The position numbers were made by a program, and so were the translations under genes. A stretch of DNA of 64,000 nucleotides from VBDM01 sp049802235 (lineage in GTDB: Bacteria; Pseudomonadota; Gammaproteobacteria; Burkholderiales; SG8-39). Shown in pieces: positions 1-8,112 of this stretch. Each line of letters starts with the position of its first letter. The first letter of the stretch is position 1. Under the pieces are notes generated by a model. It saw only the letters and a program-made list of their open reading frames with translations, made no database searches and was not told the origin of the DNA. The stretch covers positions 33,056-97,055 of the forward strand of contig JBARMB010000047.1 of NCBI GenBank assembly GCA_049802235.1. Reading direction: 5' to 3'.

Positions 1-513
1 CGAGCACGAAGACCACGTCGCCCCCAGGCTCGCCGCGGCGAGCATCGCGATCACCGCTTCCGGCATATTGGGCAAGTAGCCGGCAACCCGGTCACCGGGC
101 CCGACTCCGGCTGCGCGCAACGCCTGCGCCAAGCGGGAGACCTGGTCGTAGAGTTCCCGCCAGGTGAGGCGGCGCTTCACCTTGTCCTCGCCCCAGAACA
201 CCATTGCCGTCGTAGCGTCGCGCCTGCGCAGCAGGTTTTCCGCGAAGTTGAGGCGCGCGTCAGGGAACCATTTCGCGCCCGGCATCTTGTCGCCGTCCAC
301 CAGCACGCGCTCGCCGGCAGCGCTCGCGCGCACGCCGGAGAACTTCCACAGCGAGCGCCAGAACTGCTCCGGGCGGTCGGCCGTCCACTGGTAGAACGCC
401 GGATAGGAATTGATGCCGAGGTTCCAGTCGCGGATCGCCTGGCGCGCAAAGTGCGTGAGGTTCGCCTCCTCGATATGCTCCTGGTCCGGCTGCCAGAGCG
501 GCCTGTCTGCCAT
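1..513 (-). CDS. Acetoacetyl-CoA synthetase, N-terminal part (runs off left edge)
   Basis: The minus strand is open from an ATG at 513 to the window edge, giving 171 codons without a stop. The translation begins MADRPLWQPDQEHIEEANLT and continues through FYQWTADRPEQFWRSLW, MPGAKWFPDARLNFAENLL and LGATWSSCS. These are the N-terminal signatures of acetoacetate-CoA ligase (AMP-forming, ANL superfamily), which activates acetoacetate to acetoacetyl-CoA in ketone-body or polyhydroxybutyrate turnover. The AMP-binding motifs and the C-terminal lid lie outside the window. A GA-rich stretch just upstream of the ATG (GGAGAG on the minus strand) is a suitable ribosome-binding site. The thioesterase gene ends only 14 bp upstream on the same strand, so the two are likely co-transcribed. 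Other acyl-CoA synthetases with a similar N-terminus, such as propionyl-CoA synthetase, are less likely. Confidence 0.85.
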   Translation of the reverse strand, partial: MADRPLWQPDQEHIEEANLTHFARQAIRDWNLGINSYPAFYQWTADRPEQFWRSLWKFSGVRASAAGERVLVDGDKMPGAKWFPDARLNFAENLLRRRDATTAMVFWGEDKVKRRLTWRELYDQVSRLAQALRAAGVGPGDRVAGYLPNMPEAVIAMLAAASLGATWSSCS

Positions 514-527
514 CGTTGCTCTCTCCT

Positions 528-947
528 TCAGCTTTCCATGATGCGGCGAACGCGCTCGGGCAGCGGGATCGACTTTCCCCTGCCGGTGTCGATCCAGCAG
601 CCCTTGGCCGAACCCTCCGCGTAGAGCGTATGCGGGTCGTAGCTTGGCCGCAGTTCGTAGTACGTCATCACGCTCGCACGCCCGGGCTCGCCGACATAGA
701 CCTTGACTTCCACGTCGCCGGGATAGGTCAGCGCCTTGAGAAAGGTGCAGTGCGCATTGACGATGACCGGGCCGGCGCCTTCGGGCAGCCCGTCGCCCGG
801 CCGCAGACCGAGCTGGTCGTACCAGGCGATGCGCGCCTGCTCCATGTAGCGGAAATAGACGGTGTTGTTGACATGGCCCATCGCGTCCATGTCGCCCCAG
901 CGGATCGGAATGATTTCCGTGTGAACCAGTTTGCGCTTATGGGGCAT
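528..947 (-). CDS. Acyl-CoA thioesterase, 4HBT/YbgC-like hotdog fold
   Basis: A 139-residue single-domain hotdog protein of the 4-hydroxybenzoyl-CoA thioesterase class, likely hydrolysing an acyl-CoA in the cytoplasm. The diagnostic N-terminal motif WGDMDAMGHVNNTVYFRYME holds the catalytic Asp and the GHVNN turn. I chose the ATG at 947. An in-frame TTG at 968 would add seven residues, but the predicted -10 box at 977-982 puts the transcription start close to it. The gene sits just upstream of acetoacetyl-CoA synthetase on the same strand and divergent from ETF-QO, which fits a role in acyl-CoA metabolism. The substrate cannot be read from the sequence. Confidence 0.85.
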   Translation of the reverse strand: MPHKRKLVHTEIIPIRWGDMDAMGHVNNTVYFRYMEQARIAWYDQLGLRPGDGLPEGAGPVIVNAHCTFLKALTYPGDVEVKVYVGEPGRASVMTYYELRPSYDPHTLYAEGSAKGCWIDTGRGKSIPLPERVRRIMES

Positions 948-976
948 GAAGATTCTGCTGGCAATCAAGGTCCCGC

Positions 977-1006
977 ATTATAATTGCCGGGCGGTCGTGG
1001 TGACAG
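977..1006 (-). promoter_or_regulatory. Putative sigma-70 promoter for the thioesterase / acetoacetyl-CoA synthetase operon
   Basis: On the minus strand there is a perfect TATAAT (977-982). A CTGTCA (1001-1006), matching TTGACA at four of six positions, lies 18 bp upstream of it. Transcription would start near 970, about 23 nt before the ATG at 947. The divergent gene starts at 1052, so this short intergenic stretch probably carries control elements for both directions. Confidence 0.45.
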
Positions 1007-1051
1007 CACGCAACGCCGCTTCGACGCCGAATCCGCGCAAAGGGGAACCTC

Positions 1052-2695
1052 GTGGCACGCGAATCGATGCAATATGACGTCGTGATCGTGGGCGGCGGAC
1101 CGGCGGGACTCTCGGCCGCGATCCGGCTGAAGCAGCTCGCCGCCGCGAAAGGCGCCGAAGTCGGCGTCTGCGTGATCGAGAAAGGCTCGGAGATCGGCGC
1201 GCACATCCTCTCCGGCGCGGTGATCGACCCGCGCGGCCTCGACGAGCTGTTTCCGGACTGGAGGGATCGCGGCGCGCCGCTGAAGACGCCGGTCAGCGAA
1301 GACCGCTTCCTTTTTCTCACCGCATCCGGCTCGTTCAAGGCGCCGAACTTTCTTCTGCCGGAGTGCTTCAGGAACCACGGCAACTACGTCGTCAGCCTGG
1401 CCAACGTCTGCCGCTGGCTGGGCCGGGAGGCCGAAGCGCTCGGCGTCGAGATCTATCCGGGCTTCGCCGGCGCCGAGGTGCTCTACGACGACAACGGTGC
1501 GGTGAGGGGCGTCGCCACCGGGGACATGGGCGTGGGGCGCGACGGCAAGCACACGGACCAGTATCAGCCGGGGATCGAGCTGCACGGCAGGTACACCTTT
1601 TTCGCCGAAGGCTGCCGCGGCCATCTCGGCAGGCAAATCATGCAGCGTTTTCGCCTGCGCGAGAACGCCGATCCGCAGGTCTACGGCATCGGTCTCAAGG
1701 AGCTGTGGGAAATCGACCCCAAAAAGCATCAGCCGGGACTGGTCATCCACTCGGCCGGCTGGCCGCTCGATGCCGGCACCTACGGCGGCTCGTTTCTCTA
1801 CCACATGGAAGACAACCTGGTGTCGGCAGGATTCGTCGTCGGCCTCGCCTACGCCAATCCCTGGCTCAACCCGTACGAGGAATTCCAGCGCTACAAGACC
1901 CACCCGCATATCCGCACTTTTTTCGAAGGCGGCAAGCGCCTCGCCTACGGCGCGCGCGCCATCGCCGCCGGCGGCCTGATGTCGCTGCCGAAGCTCGCCT
2001 TTCCCGGCGGCGTGCTGGTCGGCGACGATGCCGGCTTCCTCAATGCGTCGCGAATCAAGGGCAGCCACACCGCGATCAAGTCCGGCATGCTTGCGGCCGA
2101 AGCTGCGTTCTCCGCGCTGCAGGCGGGCCGCGCCGGGGACGAACTCGAAGCCTATGCAGCCGCGTTCCATGATTCCTGGCTGTTCGATGAACTCTACCGT
2201 GCGCGCAATTTCAAGCAGTGGATGTCGAAAGGCCTGTATTCCGGGAGCGTGATGGTCGGCGTCGAACAAACCCTGCTCGGCGGCAAGTTTCCCTGGACGC
2301 TGCATCACCGGCATGCCGATCACGAATGCCTGCGGCCGGCGTCGGAGTTCCAGCCGATCGCGTACCCCAAGCCGGACGGCAAGCTGACTTTCGATCGGCT
2401 CTCCTCGGTGTTCATCTCCAACACCAACCACGAAGAAAACCAGCCCTGCCATCTGACGCTCAAGGATCCGGGCGTGCCGGTGCGCGTCAACCTGGCGAAA
2501 TACGCCGGGCCCGAGCAGCGCTACTGCCCCGCGGGCGTCTATGAGTTCATAAAGAATGACGACGGCTCCGACCGGCTGCAGATCAACGCGCAAAACTGCG
2601 TGCATTGCAAGACCTGCGACATCAAGGACCCGACGCAGAACATCGTCTGGATCGCGCCGCAAGGGGGCGGCGGGCCGAATTACCCAAATATGTGA
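1052..2695 (+). CDS. Electron transfer flavoprotein-ubiquinone oxidoreductase (ETF-QO)
   Basis: A 547-residue membrane-associated flavoprotein that takes electrons from reduced ETF and passes them to ubiquinone. The N-terminus has the dinucleotide-binding motif VVIVGGGPAG (residues 10-19). The C-terminus has the ferredoxin-like 4Fe-4S site with Cys492 and the CVHCKTC cluster (Cys516, 519, 522). Length and the ending GGGGPNYPNM are typical of the family. The start is a GTG with AGGGGA five bases upstream. EtfA/EtfB and an acyl-CoA dehydrogenase are encoded at 8.2-12 kb on the other strand, so the whole electron path from acyl-CoA to quinone lies within the window. Confidence 0.97.
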   Translation: MARESMQYDVVIVGGGPAGLSAAIRLKQLAAAKGAEVGVCVIEKGSEIGAHILSGAVIDPRGLDELFPDWRDRGAPLKTPVSEDRFLFLTASGSFKAPNFLLPECFRNHGNYVVSLANVCRWLGREAEALGVEIYPGFAGAEVLYDDNGAVRGVATGDMGVGRDGKHTDQYQPGIELHGRYTFFAEGCRGHLGRQIMQRFRLRENADPQVYGIGLKELWEIDPKKHQPGLVIHSAGWPLDAGTYGGSFLYHMEDNLVSAGFVVGLAYANPWLNPYEEFQRYKTHPHIRTFFEGGKRLAYGARAIAAGGLMSLPKLAFPGGVLVGDDAGFLNASRIKGSHTAIKSGMLAAEAAFSALQAGRAGDELEAYAAAFHDSWLFDELYRARNFKQWMSKGLYSGSVMVGVEQTLLGGKFPWTLHHRHADHECLRPASEFQPIAYPKPDGKLTFDRLSSVFISNTNHEENQPCHLTLKDPGVPVRVNLAKYAGPEQRYCPAGVYEFIKNDDGSDRLQINAQNCVHCKTCDIKDPTQNIVWIAPQGGGGPNYPNM

Positions 2696-2841
2696 TCAGG
2701 CTCGACGCCGCGCCGATTTCACGAAGGCGGCGTCGGGCCGATTTGTCCAAATATGCAGGCAGAGCACCATCCGGGGAACATCAGCCGCGGCCCGCGCGGT
2801 GGCCTATAGTGGTGACTTCTGAGCCCTTTGAAGGAGCCTCG

Positions 2842-3150
2842 ATGGAAACGACGACCTATAAATCTTTCGCCGACTTTTACCCGTTCTACCTTTCCGAGCA
2901 CAGCAACCGCACCTGCCGGCGGCTGCATTTTGCCGGCACCTCGATCGGCGGTCTGTTTCTGCTGCAAGCGATCGAGTCGCTGAACCCGTGGTGGATTCTT
3001 GTCGGACTCGCAGTCGGCTACGCGTTTGCCTGGGTCGGCCACTTCAGGTTCGAAAAGAACCGCCCGGCCACGTTTACCTACCCTTTCTACAGTTTCGTCG
3101 GTGACTGGGCGATGTGGAAAGACACCCTCACGGGCAAGATCCCGTTCTAA
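2842..3150 (+). CDS. DUF962 / Mpo1-like membrane protein
   Basis: A 102-residue protein of the DUF962 (Mpo1/YGL010w-like) family. Residues about 32-66 are hydrophobic and form one or two membrane segments (GGLFLLQAIESL, WWILVGLAVGYAFAWVGH). Conserved His20, His29 and His67 with the following FRFEKNRPATF match the family's presumed metal-binding His pattern; yeast Mpo1 is a 2-hydroxy fatty acid dioxygenase. The frame is open further upstream, but the ATG at 2842 has AAGGAG five bases before it and aligns with the usual N-terminus. The bacterial substrate is not known from the sequence. Confidence 0.85.
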   Translation: METTTYKSFADFYPFYLSEHSNRTCRRLHFAGTSIGGLFLLQAIESLNPWWILVGLAVGYAFAWVGHFRFEKNRPATFTYPFYSFVGDWAMWKDTLTGKIPF

Positions 3151-3380
3151 CTCCTTGAACATACGCAAAGCTTTTGAATCCCTAACGTTCATTTTATTAT
3201 GCGCCGACGCGTAAAGGCGAACGCACCCGAGGCTCCATCCTGACCGTAGCAGCGGCGACCTGCGCCGCGTGGCGCTGGATCTGAATCGATGACCGGATTT
3301 GTCATCCCGGGTCCTTCGCTGCGCCCGAGGATAAACTCGGCGACGGATCTGTTCTGGATCAATCGCAAGGAGCCCACGCC
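3151..3380. other. Intergenic, no feature recognised
   Basis: These 230 bp between the DUF962 gene and the next thioesterase hold no convincing gene. A ribosome-binding site for the downstream gene (AAGGAG, 3367-3372) is at the far end. I see no clear terminator or -35/-10 pair. Confidence 0.5.
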
Positions 3381-3878
3381 GTGAACGCGCGCACTCTCAC
3401 CGTTTCCTGGGACGATCCGATGCCCGGTGCGAAACAGGCCGCGAGCATGAGCGGACGCGAGTATCTCGCCGCAATAATGGATGGAAAATTTCCCGCCCCG
3501 CCGATAGCAAAGCTCGTGGGATTCCGTCTCGCGCAAGTCGGCGACGGCCTCGCCGTGTTCGAATGCACCCCGGGCGAGCAGCACTACAACCCGATCGGCG
3601 TCGTCCACGGCGGGCTTGCCTGCACCCTGCTCGACTCGGCGATGGGCTGCGCCGTGCACACGACGCTATCCGCAGGAACGGCCTATACGACGCTCGAAGT
3701 GAAAGTGAACCTGGTGCGCGCGATCACGACGGCCACCGGCCTGCTGCGCGCCGAGGGACGCGTCATCCACGCCGGCAAGCGCATGGCGACTGCGGAGGGA
3801 CGGCTGATCGATTCAGCCGGAAAACTGTACGCGCACGGGACGACGACGTGCATGGTTTTTCCGCAAGCCCGGGCCTGA
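3381..3878 (+). CDS. PaaI-type thioesterase
   Basis: A 165-residue hotdog-fold protein of the PaaI thioesterase class. The characteristic motif GVVHGGLACTLLDSAMG lies in the middle of the protein and carries the HGG turn and the acidic residue of the catalytic helix. The second half (LEVKVNLVRAITTATGLLRA, GRVIHAGKRMATAEGRL) is typical of the fold. The GTG start at 3381 is supported by AAGGAG eight bases upstream. PaaI enzymes hydrolyse phenylacetyl-CoA-type or other acyl-CoA thioesters. No phenylacetate pathway genes are adjacent, so the substrate is open. Confidence 0.88.
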   Translation: MNARTLTVSWDDPMPGAKQAASMSGREYLAAIMDGKFPAPPIAKLVGFRLAQVGDGLAVFECTPGEQHYNPIGVVHGGLACTLLDSAMGCAVHTTLSAGTAYTTLEVKVNLVRAITTATGLLRAEGRVIHAGKRMATAEGRLIDSAGKLYAHGTTTCMVFPQARA

Positions 3879-3968
3879 AAGCTGGAACTGCCGCTCCGCC
3901 GGCGTCCGCACATGCTGCGGGCCGATATCCTCCGATTGTCCCGGCCTGAACGGCGGTACGCTTGGAGA

Positions 3969-3991
3969 CCGTTTCAGAATGACCGAAACGG
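3969..3991. repeat. Short inverted repeat downstream of the PaaI-like gene
   Basis: CCGTTTC (3969-3975) and GAAACGG (3985-3991) form a perfect 7-bp stem with a 9-nt loop, just before a second, terminator-like hairpin. It is probably part of the transcription-end region between two convergent genes. Confidence 0.45.
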
Positions 3992-4009
3992 AATCCAATA
4001 CAGGGGAGC

Positions 4010-4036
4010 ATGAGGGGATGTTTCCCCTCATTTTCT
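4010..4036 (+). terminator. Rho-independent terminator between convergent genes
   Basis: ATGAGGGG (4010-4017), a 6-nt loop and CCCCTCAT (4024-4031) form a perfect 8-bp stem followed by TTTCT. The T-run is on the plus strand, so it fits termination of the PaaI-like gene that ends at 3878. It lies about 15 bp beyond the stop of the convergent minus-strand gene, but that direction lacks a T-run. Confidence 0.6.
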
Positions 4037-4045
4037 AACCGGTTC

Positions 4046-4684
4046 TTAGCGGACCTGCGGCGGCATGGCCGGGACCGCGCGCCATCCTTCTCGGCACTCG
4101 GAGACGTAAGGGTAATACGTCTTCGTCGACTCGCAGTAATACCAGCTTGCGCTCGTCGAAGATTGCGGCGCAGCCCCCGGCATTCCGGCCTGCGGCGGCG
4201 GCGGCGCCATGGGCGCCGGCGGCGCAGCCTCGACCGCGTCCGCCGGCGGCTCAACGACCGCATAGCCGCCGGGGGCTTCCACGTAATAGACGTCGTTGGC
4301 GTAGTAATAAGGCACGCGTCCCACCATCACCGTCGAATACGAGGGCGGCAAAATCGGCACGACGATGCCGAAGGGCGGCCTTGCCACAATGAAGCCCGGA
4401 CCGGAGCGGCGATACCATACGCCGGAACGAAAGAAAAACGGCGCGCCGCGGAACGTCAACGTAATGTTGCCCGCCGGCAGCACGGAAACCGAGTAGCCGA
4501 TACTCGGGTAGTAGTGATTGTGATGGAAGCGATCGTCGAATACCCAGTGCGGAGTGCGATAGCGATCCCGCTCGATCTCGCGCCTGCCATGGCGCTCCTC
4601 GGCGTGGGCAAACGAAGCGCAAACCACGATGAGCGCAAGAAAAACAGCAATTCCCGGCGCCGGCCTCGATAAGAGCTTTTCCAT
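4046..4684 (-). CDS. Secreted proline/tyrosine-rich protein, function unknown
   Basis: A 212-residue exported protein. Residues 1-28 or so form a Sec signal peptide (MEKLLSRP, then AVFLALIVVCASFAHAEE). The mature part begins with a basic His/Arg-rich stretch, followed by a segment repeating hydrophobic, Gly and Pro residues (GIVVPILPPSYSTVMVGRVPYYYANDVYYVEAPGG is split by beta-type turns), a low-complexity Ala/Pro linker, and a C-terminal SWYYCESTKTYYPYVSECREGW motif with two Cys. This layout resembles DUF6515-type periplasmic proteins. I chose the ATG at 4684 because GGAG lies eight bases upstream and the signal peptide begins there; an in-frame ATG at 4738 would add 18 residues. Role unknown. 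Confidence 0.75.
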   Translation of the reverse strand: MEKLLSRPAPGIAVFLALIVVCASFAHAEERHGRREIERDRYRTPHWVFDDRFHHNHYYPSIGYSVSVLPAGNITLTFRGAPFFFRSGVWYRRSGPGFIVARPPFGIVVPILPPSYSTVMVGRVPYYYANDVYYVEAPGGYAVVEPPADAVEAAPPAPMAPPPPQAGMPGAAPQSSTSASWYYCESTKTYYPYVSECREGWRAVPAMPPQVR

Positions 4685-4949
4685 TTTCGATCTCCGATTC
4701 AAAAATGTTTGAAACAGGGTACCCGGAGTGTCCGGCAATATCCGTGAAACATTGTATCGCTTTGTAAATCACGGGATCGGCCGTCCGACGTGCGATTGGC
4801 GTCGGGACCGGCGGCCCGCCGTCATTCAACCCAAGCGGCCGGCACGCGTTGGCGAAACGCTTGGAGGGATTTCCTGAGAAGCGCCGCGAAGATCGGGCAA
4901 TGGAATCCTGAAACCGCTATTCTCACGGGTTTCGCGCATCCGCCGACCC

Positions 4950-6179
4950 GTGACCCCTCCCGCATCTTCCCCCACATCACCGCGCCGGCGCGACGCCGCC
5001 ACCACCGTCACGCTGGTCATTTTCTGCCAGGGCTTCCAGGCGCTGACGCTGGGCGGCATCGCGCTCTTCCTGCCGCTCATCCGCGAAGACCTGCACATCA
5101 GCTTCACGCAGGCCGGGGTGCTTTCGGCCGCCACGACTTTCACCTATGCGCTCTGCCAGATCCCGGCGGGCTATCTCACCGACCGCTTCGGGCCGAAGCG
5201 CCTGTTCTTCATCGGCATCCTCGGCTCGACGCTGCTATCGCTCAATTTCGGGATGATCCAGTCGTTTCCGGCCGCGGTTGCGAACCAACTGGTGTCGGGC
5301 GTGTTCCGGGCGCTGCTGTTCGCTCCCGGCCTGACGCTGGTCGCCTCCTGGTTCCCGCCGGACCGCAAGGCGACCGCGATGGGCTTGTACGTCGTCGGCG
5401 GCGTCTCGGGGAACGTGCTGCTCTCCCTCGCCGGGCCGTTGCTGGTGAGCCACTTCGGCTGGCGCCCGGCGTTCATTTCCTTTTCCGCGCTGGGCATGTT
5501 ATCCGCGTTCGTGTTCTTCGCCTTCGGCAGGGAGAAGCCCGCCGCGGGGCCGAAGCATCCGGTGGGCATGCTGGACGCGTTCCGGCTGTTCCGCTACCCG
5601 ATCATGTGGGTGTGCGCCGGCATCCAGTTCATCCGCTTCGGCGTCACTACCTCGTTCTATTTCTGGCTGCCGTCGCTGCTGGTGGCCGACAGGGGTCTTA
5701 CGCTTCAGGCCGCGGGCTTCATCACGGCGATCGGCGCCGCGATGACGGCGGCGTCCAACGCGCTCGGCGGTTACGCCTCGGACCGCCTGAGGAACCCGCC
5801 GCTCGTGATCGGCGGATCGCTCGCGGTGCTCGCCTGCACTTCCGCGCTGCTCGTGATCGTGAACTCGATCCCGGCGCTGGTGCTCGTCGTCGCGGTGAAC
5901 TCGGTTTTCCTGCAGTTCTATTTCGGCGCGCTGTTCTTCGTGCCGGTCGAGGTGCTCGGCCAGCGCGTGGCCGGCACCTCCGCCGGATTCAGCAACATGT
6001 TCGCCAACCTCGGCGCGCTCAGCTTCGCCTATGCGCTCGGCGTGGTGAAGGACACGGCAGGCGCCTTCACGTGGGGCTTTCTCGCAATCGGCGCCGTCTG
6101 CCTCATCGGCGTCGCGCTGGCTGTGGTGCTGGCGCGGATGAGGACGCGCGCGCTCGCCGCTGCGCACGCATCATCCTGA
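4950..6179 (+). CDS. MFS transporter
   Basis: A 409-residue major facilitator superfamily permease with twelve predicted membrane helices. The loop between helices 2 and 3 carries GYLTDRFGPKR, the standard MFS G-x-L-x-D-R-x-G-x-K/R signature, and a weaker copy (GGYASDRLR) follows in the second half. The proposed GTG start at 4950 has no obvious ribosome-binding site, so the true start is uncertain by several codons. The 3' end overlaps the convergent zeta-kinase gene by 9 bp. The substrate cannot be predicted. Confidence 0.87.
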   Translation: MTPPASSPTSPRRRDAATTVTLVIFCQGFQALTLGGIALFLPLIREDLHISFTQAGVLSAATTFTYALCQIPAGYLTDRFGPKRLFFIGILGSTLLSLNFGMIQSFPAAVANQLVSGVFRALLFAPGLTLVASWFPPDRKATAMGLYVVGGVSGNVLLSLAGPLLVSHFGWRPAFISFSALGMLSAFVFFAFGREKPAAGPKHPVGMLDAFRLFRYPIMWVCAGIQFIRFGVTTSFYFWLPSLLVADRGLTLQAAGFITAIGAAMTAASNALGGYASDRLRNPPLVIGGSLAVLACTSALLVIVNSIPALVLVVAVNSVFLQFYFGALFFVPVEVLGQRVAGTSAGFSNMFANLGALSFAYALGVVKDTAGAFTWGFLAIGAVCLIGVALAVVLARMRTRALAAAHASS

Positions 6180-6815
6180 ACCGAGCTTCAGAGCCGCGGC
6201 GACGATGGGCTTCGCCCACTCCGGCGCGCGTGCGAGGTCCTTGCGGTTCAATATTTTTCCCTTCTCCACATGCAGCACGAGCACGGGAGCGGGCCTGCGG
6301 CCGGCCGCGGGGTCGGCGTCCGCGCTGTTGTCGTACACGCGGAGAGCGGCAAGCCTCGGCATGAGATGGATCAAATTGAGCCGGCTGTGCTCGTAGCGCC
6401 GGCGGATGTCCTTTTCCGAAATGGGATGGCCGCCCCGGCGCACGCGCGACCGCACGCGCTCGATGTGCAGCTCGGGACTGGCGAGTCCCGCAAACCAGAC
6501 GTGGACTTCGAACCCCTTCGCGGCCGCCTCGGCGAGCAGCCGCGGAATCGTGTTCGCGCCGAGCGTAGTCTCGAACGCGAAATCGAGCCGCTCCGCGATG
6601 GCGCGCTCGAGCAGCCTGCGGCCTTGGCCCCACGCGACGCCGTTGGCTTCGGTCTGACTCAATCCGGGATTGGCCGCCATCAGCGCGCGGGCAGCCTCGT
6701 CCGGATTGTAGTACTCGCCGCCGAAGCTGCGAAAAGCCGCGCCGCCGATGCTGCTCTTGCCGGCGCCGTTCACTCCGGCCAGGACGTAGATGCGAGGCGG
6801 CTTGGCGGAAGTCAT
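6171..6815 (-). CDS. Zeta-toxin-family P-loop kinase
   Basis: A 214-residue ATPase of the zeta toxin/UDP-GlcNAc kinase type. The Walker A motif is at residues 14-21 (GVNGAGKS), followed by the YNPDEAA segment and the FAFETTLG motif, which are characteristic of zeta-like kinases. Family members phosphorylate UDP-sugar precursors of peptidoglycan or related nucleotides and can be toxic. The gene begins 42 bp downstream of a Phd/YefM-type antitoxin gene on the same strand, so the two form a probable toxin-antitoxin operon. Classical zeta partners are epsilon or PezA, so the Phd pairing is a hybrid arrangement. Whether this kinase is toxic is inference. Confidence 0.8.
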   Translation of the reverse strand: MTSAKPPRIYVLAGVNGAGKSSIGGAAFRSFGGEYYNPDEAARALMAANPGLSQTEANGVAWGQGRRLLERAIAERLDFAFETTLGANTIPRLLAEAAAKGFEVHVWFAGLASPELHIERVRSRVRRGGHPISEKDIRRRYEHSRLNLIHLMPRLAALRVYDNSADADPAAGRRPAPVLVLHVEKGKILNRKDLARAPEWAKPIVAAALKLGSG

Positions 6816-6857
6816 CCTGTGGTTGCGGTCGCGTCGCCGCCGACCGGGGAACGGCCC

Positions 6858-7205
6858 CTAACGATGTTTGCGCGCAGATTTCACCGCCGCGCGGCCGAGT
6901 TCGGCCGGCGTGGCCTTGAATGCCGCATGCATGCCCTTTCTTGCCTTGGGCGTTTGCATGCGGCCGAGAAGCGCGTCGAATTCCGCGCTGAGATCGTTCA
7001 GGTTCTGATTCTGCCCCTTCACCAGCGCCTCGAAATCCTCGTAGGAAACCAGCACGGCCTTGGGGGCATCGTGCCGGGTGATCGCGACGGCGCCGCGGGT
7101 TGCCTGCTCGAGGATGGTTCCGAACTCATTCTTGAGCCGGGTTGCGGCGACGGTCGGAATGTCGACCAGTTCGCCCAGGCGGTTGCGGAAGGTCAGTGTC
7201 GTCAT
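6858..7205 (-). CDS. Phd/YefM-type antitoxin
   Basis: A 115-residue small protein. The middle part (VAATRLKNEFGTILEQATRGAV followed by AITRHDAPKAVLVSYEDFEAL) matches the Phd/YefM DNA-binding fold, which represses its own operon and neutralises the toxin. The C-terminal third is basic and Ala-rich, a plausible toxin-binding tail (MHAAFKATPAELGRAAVKSARKHR is split by helices). The frame is open further upstream to 7445, but the ATG at 7205 directly follows the promoter-operator at 7233-7272 and gives a normal-size protein. The partner is the zeta-type kinase gene 42 bp downstream. Confidence 0.78.
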   Translation of the reverse strand: MTTLTFRNRLGELVDIPTVAATRLKNEFGTILEQATRGAVAITRHDAPKAVLVSYEDFEALVKGQNQNLNDLSAEFDALLGRMQTPKARKGMHAAFKATPAELGRAAVKSARKHR

Positions 7206-7232
7206 GGTCGGGCCTCGGGAGTCGTTTCGAAC

Positions 7233-7272
7233 ATTATACACATATTGGCTATTTCGTACATATTGGCCAATA
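7233..7272 (-). promoter_or_regulatory. Promoter-operator of the Phd/zeta operon
   Basis: A perfect minus-strand TATAAT (7233-7238) lies 28 bp before the antitoxin ATG. It is overlapped or flanked by two direct copies of ACATATTGGC (7240-7249 and 7258-7267, 18 bp apart). The outer copy runs into a perfect 12-bp palindrome TATTGGCCAATA (7261-7272). Phd-family antitoxins bind paired palindromic sites over their own promoter, so this is the expected autoregulatory operator. Confidence 0.65.
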
Positions 7273-7377
7273 ACTGAGAAACCTCGGCATGAACTGCCCC
7301 AACCGCTCTCCCGATCGCCCGCCGCCGGAGGCCCAGACCGCAAATAGATTGCCATCCCGAGCCCTTCGATTCGTCCT

Positions 7378-8112
7378 TCACCACGGATCGGCCAGGACGA
7401 TCTCGAGCGGCATGCCCGAAACCGCATCGAGCAGGACCGCCGCATCCCTGCTCCGCCCGCGCAGCGGCAGGAACTTCACCGACTCCGGCGATCGCCTCGC
7501 GGAGTCGAGATAACGCTGCACCGCCTTGGCGTCGCGTTTGAGAAGGATGCTCACGGGCTTCGCGTGCCTGAGCGCGTTCTGCACCTGCTGTTCGTAGGGC
7601 ACGTAATACTGGGGATACAGTTGCAGGTCCTTGCCCCCCAGCGCCGTCATGATGATGTTGAGCTGCAGCTTGGGGTCGCGCGGGGGTTCCGCGGCGATGT
7701 AGCCCGGACGCCCCAGCGGCAGGCGCTTGAACTCCTCGCGCGTGACTTTCGCCAGATCCTGCGGGTCGAGATCTTTCGCGGTCACCAGTTCGAACCGGTC
7801 GAACGCGAACACCACGTACACCGGCCGCGCCAGGGACACGACGTGAATGCCGTAGGCGAGCGCCGCGACCTGCAGCAGCGCGATGACCGACAGGTCGAAC
7901 TTCAAGCCCTTCTTGCCGGACTTGAAGATGACGAGCGTGATCAGCGGCCCGAGCGTCACGTCGACGCCCGCCAGGATCAGGGCGAGCCCGCCGCCGCCGG
8001 CGACCTCGAAGAGCGGCCACCGGTACCACACCGCCGCCATGAACACGAGTACCGCGCCGACGACGGTGCCGCTCAACAGCAGATGGATCCCCGATGCTTT
8101 CCAACGTGACAT
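7378..8112 (-). CDS. TfpX/TfpZ family type IV pilin accessory protein
   Basis: A 244-residue inner-membrane protein. Three hydrophobic segments occupy about residues 7-30, 35-62 and 75-97 (HLLLSGTVVGAVLVFMAAVW, LALILAGVDVTLGPLITLVIF, LSVIALLQVAALAYGIHVV). The conserved GVDVTLGPLITL and KKGLKFDLSVIALLQ blocks are the hallmark of the TfpX/TfpZ family, which modulates assembly of specific type IV pilins in beta- and gammaproteobacteria. The C-terminal domain is predicted periplasmic. The cognate pilin gene is normally adjacent, but none is visible in this window, so this is an orphan copy. There is no strong ribosome-binding site at the chosen ATG. Confidence 0.82.
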   Translation of the reverse strand: MSRWKASGIHLLLSGTVVGAVLVFMAAVWYRWPLFEVAGGGGLALILAGVDVTLGPLITLVIFKSGKKGLKFDLSVIALLQVAALAYGIHVVSLARPVYVVFAFDRFELVTAKDLDPQDLAKVTREEFKRLPLGRPGYIAAEPPRDPKLQLNIIMTALGGKDLQLYPQYYVPYEQQVQNALRHAKPVSILLKRDAKAVQRYLDSARRSPESVKFLPLRGRSRDAAVLLDAVSGMPLEIVLADPW

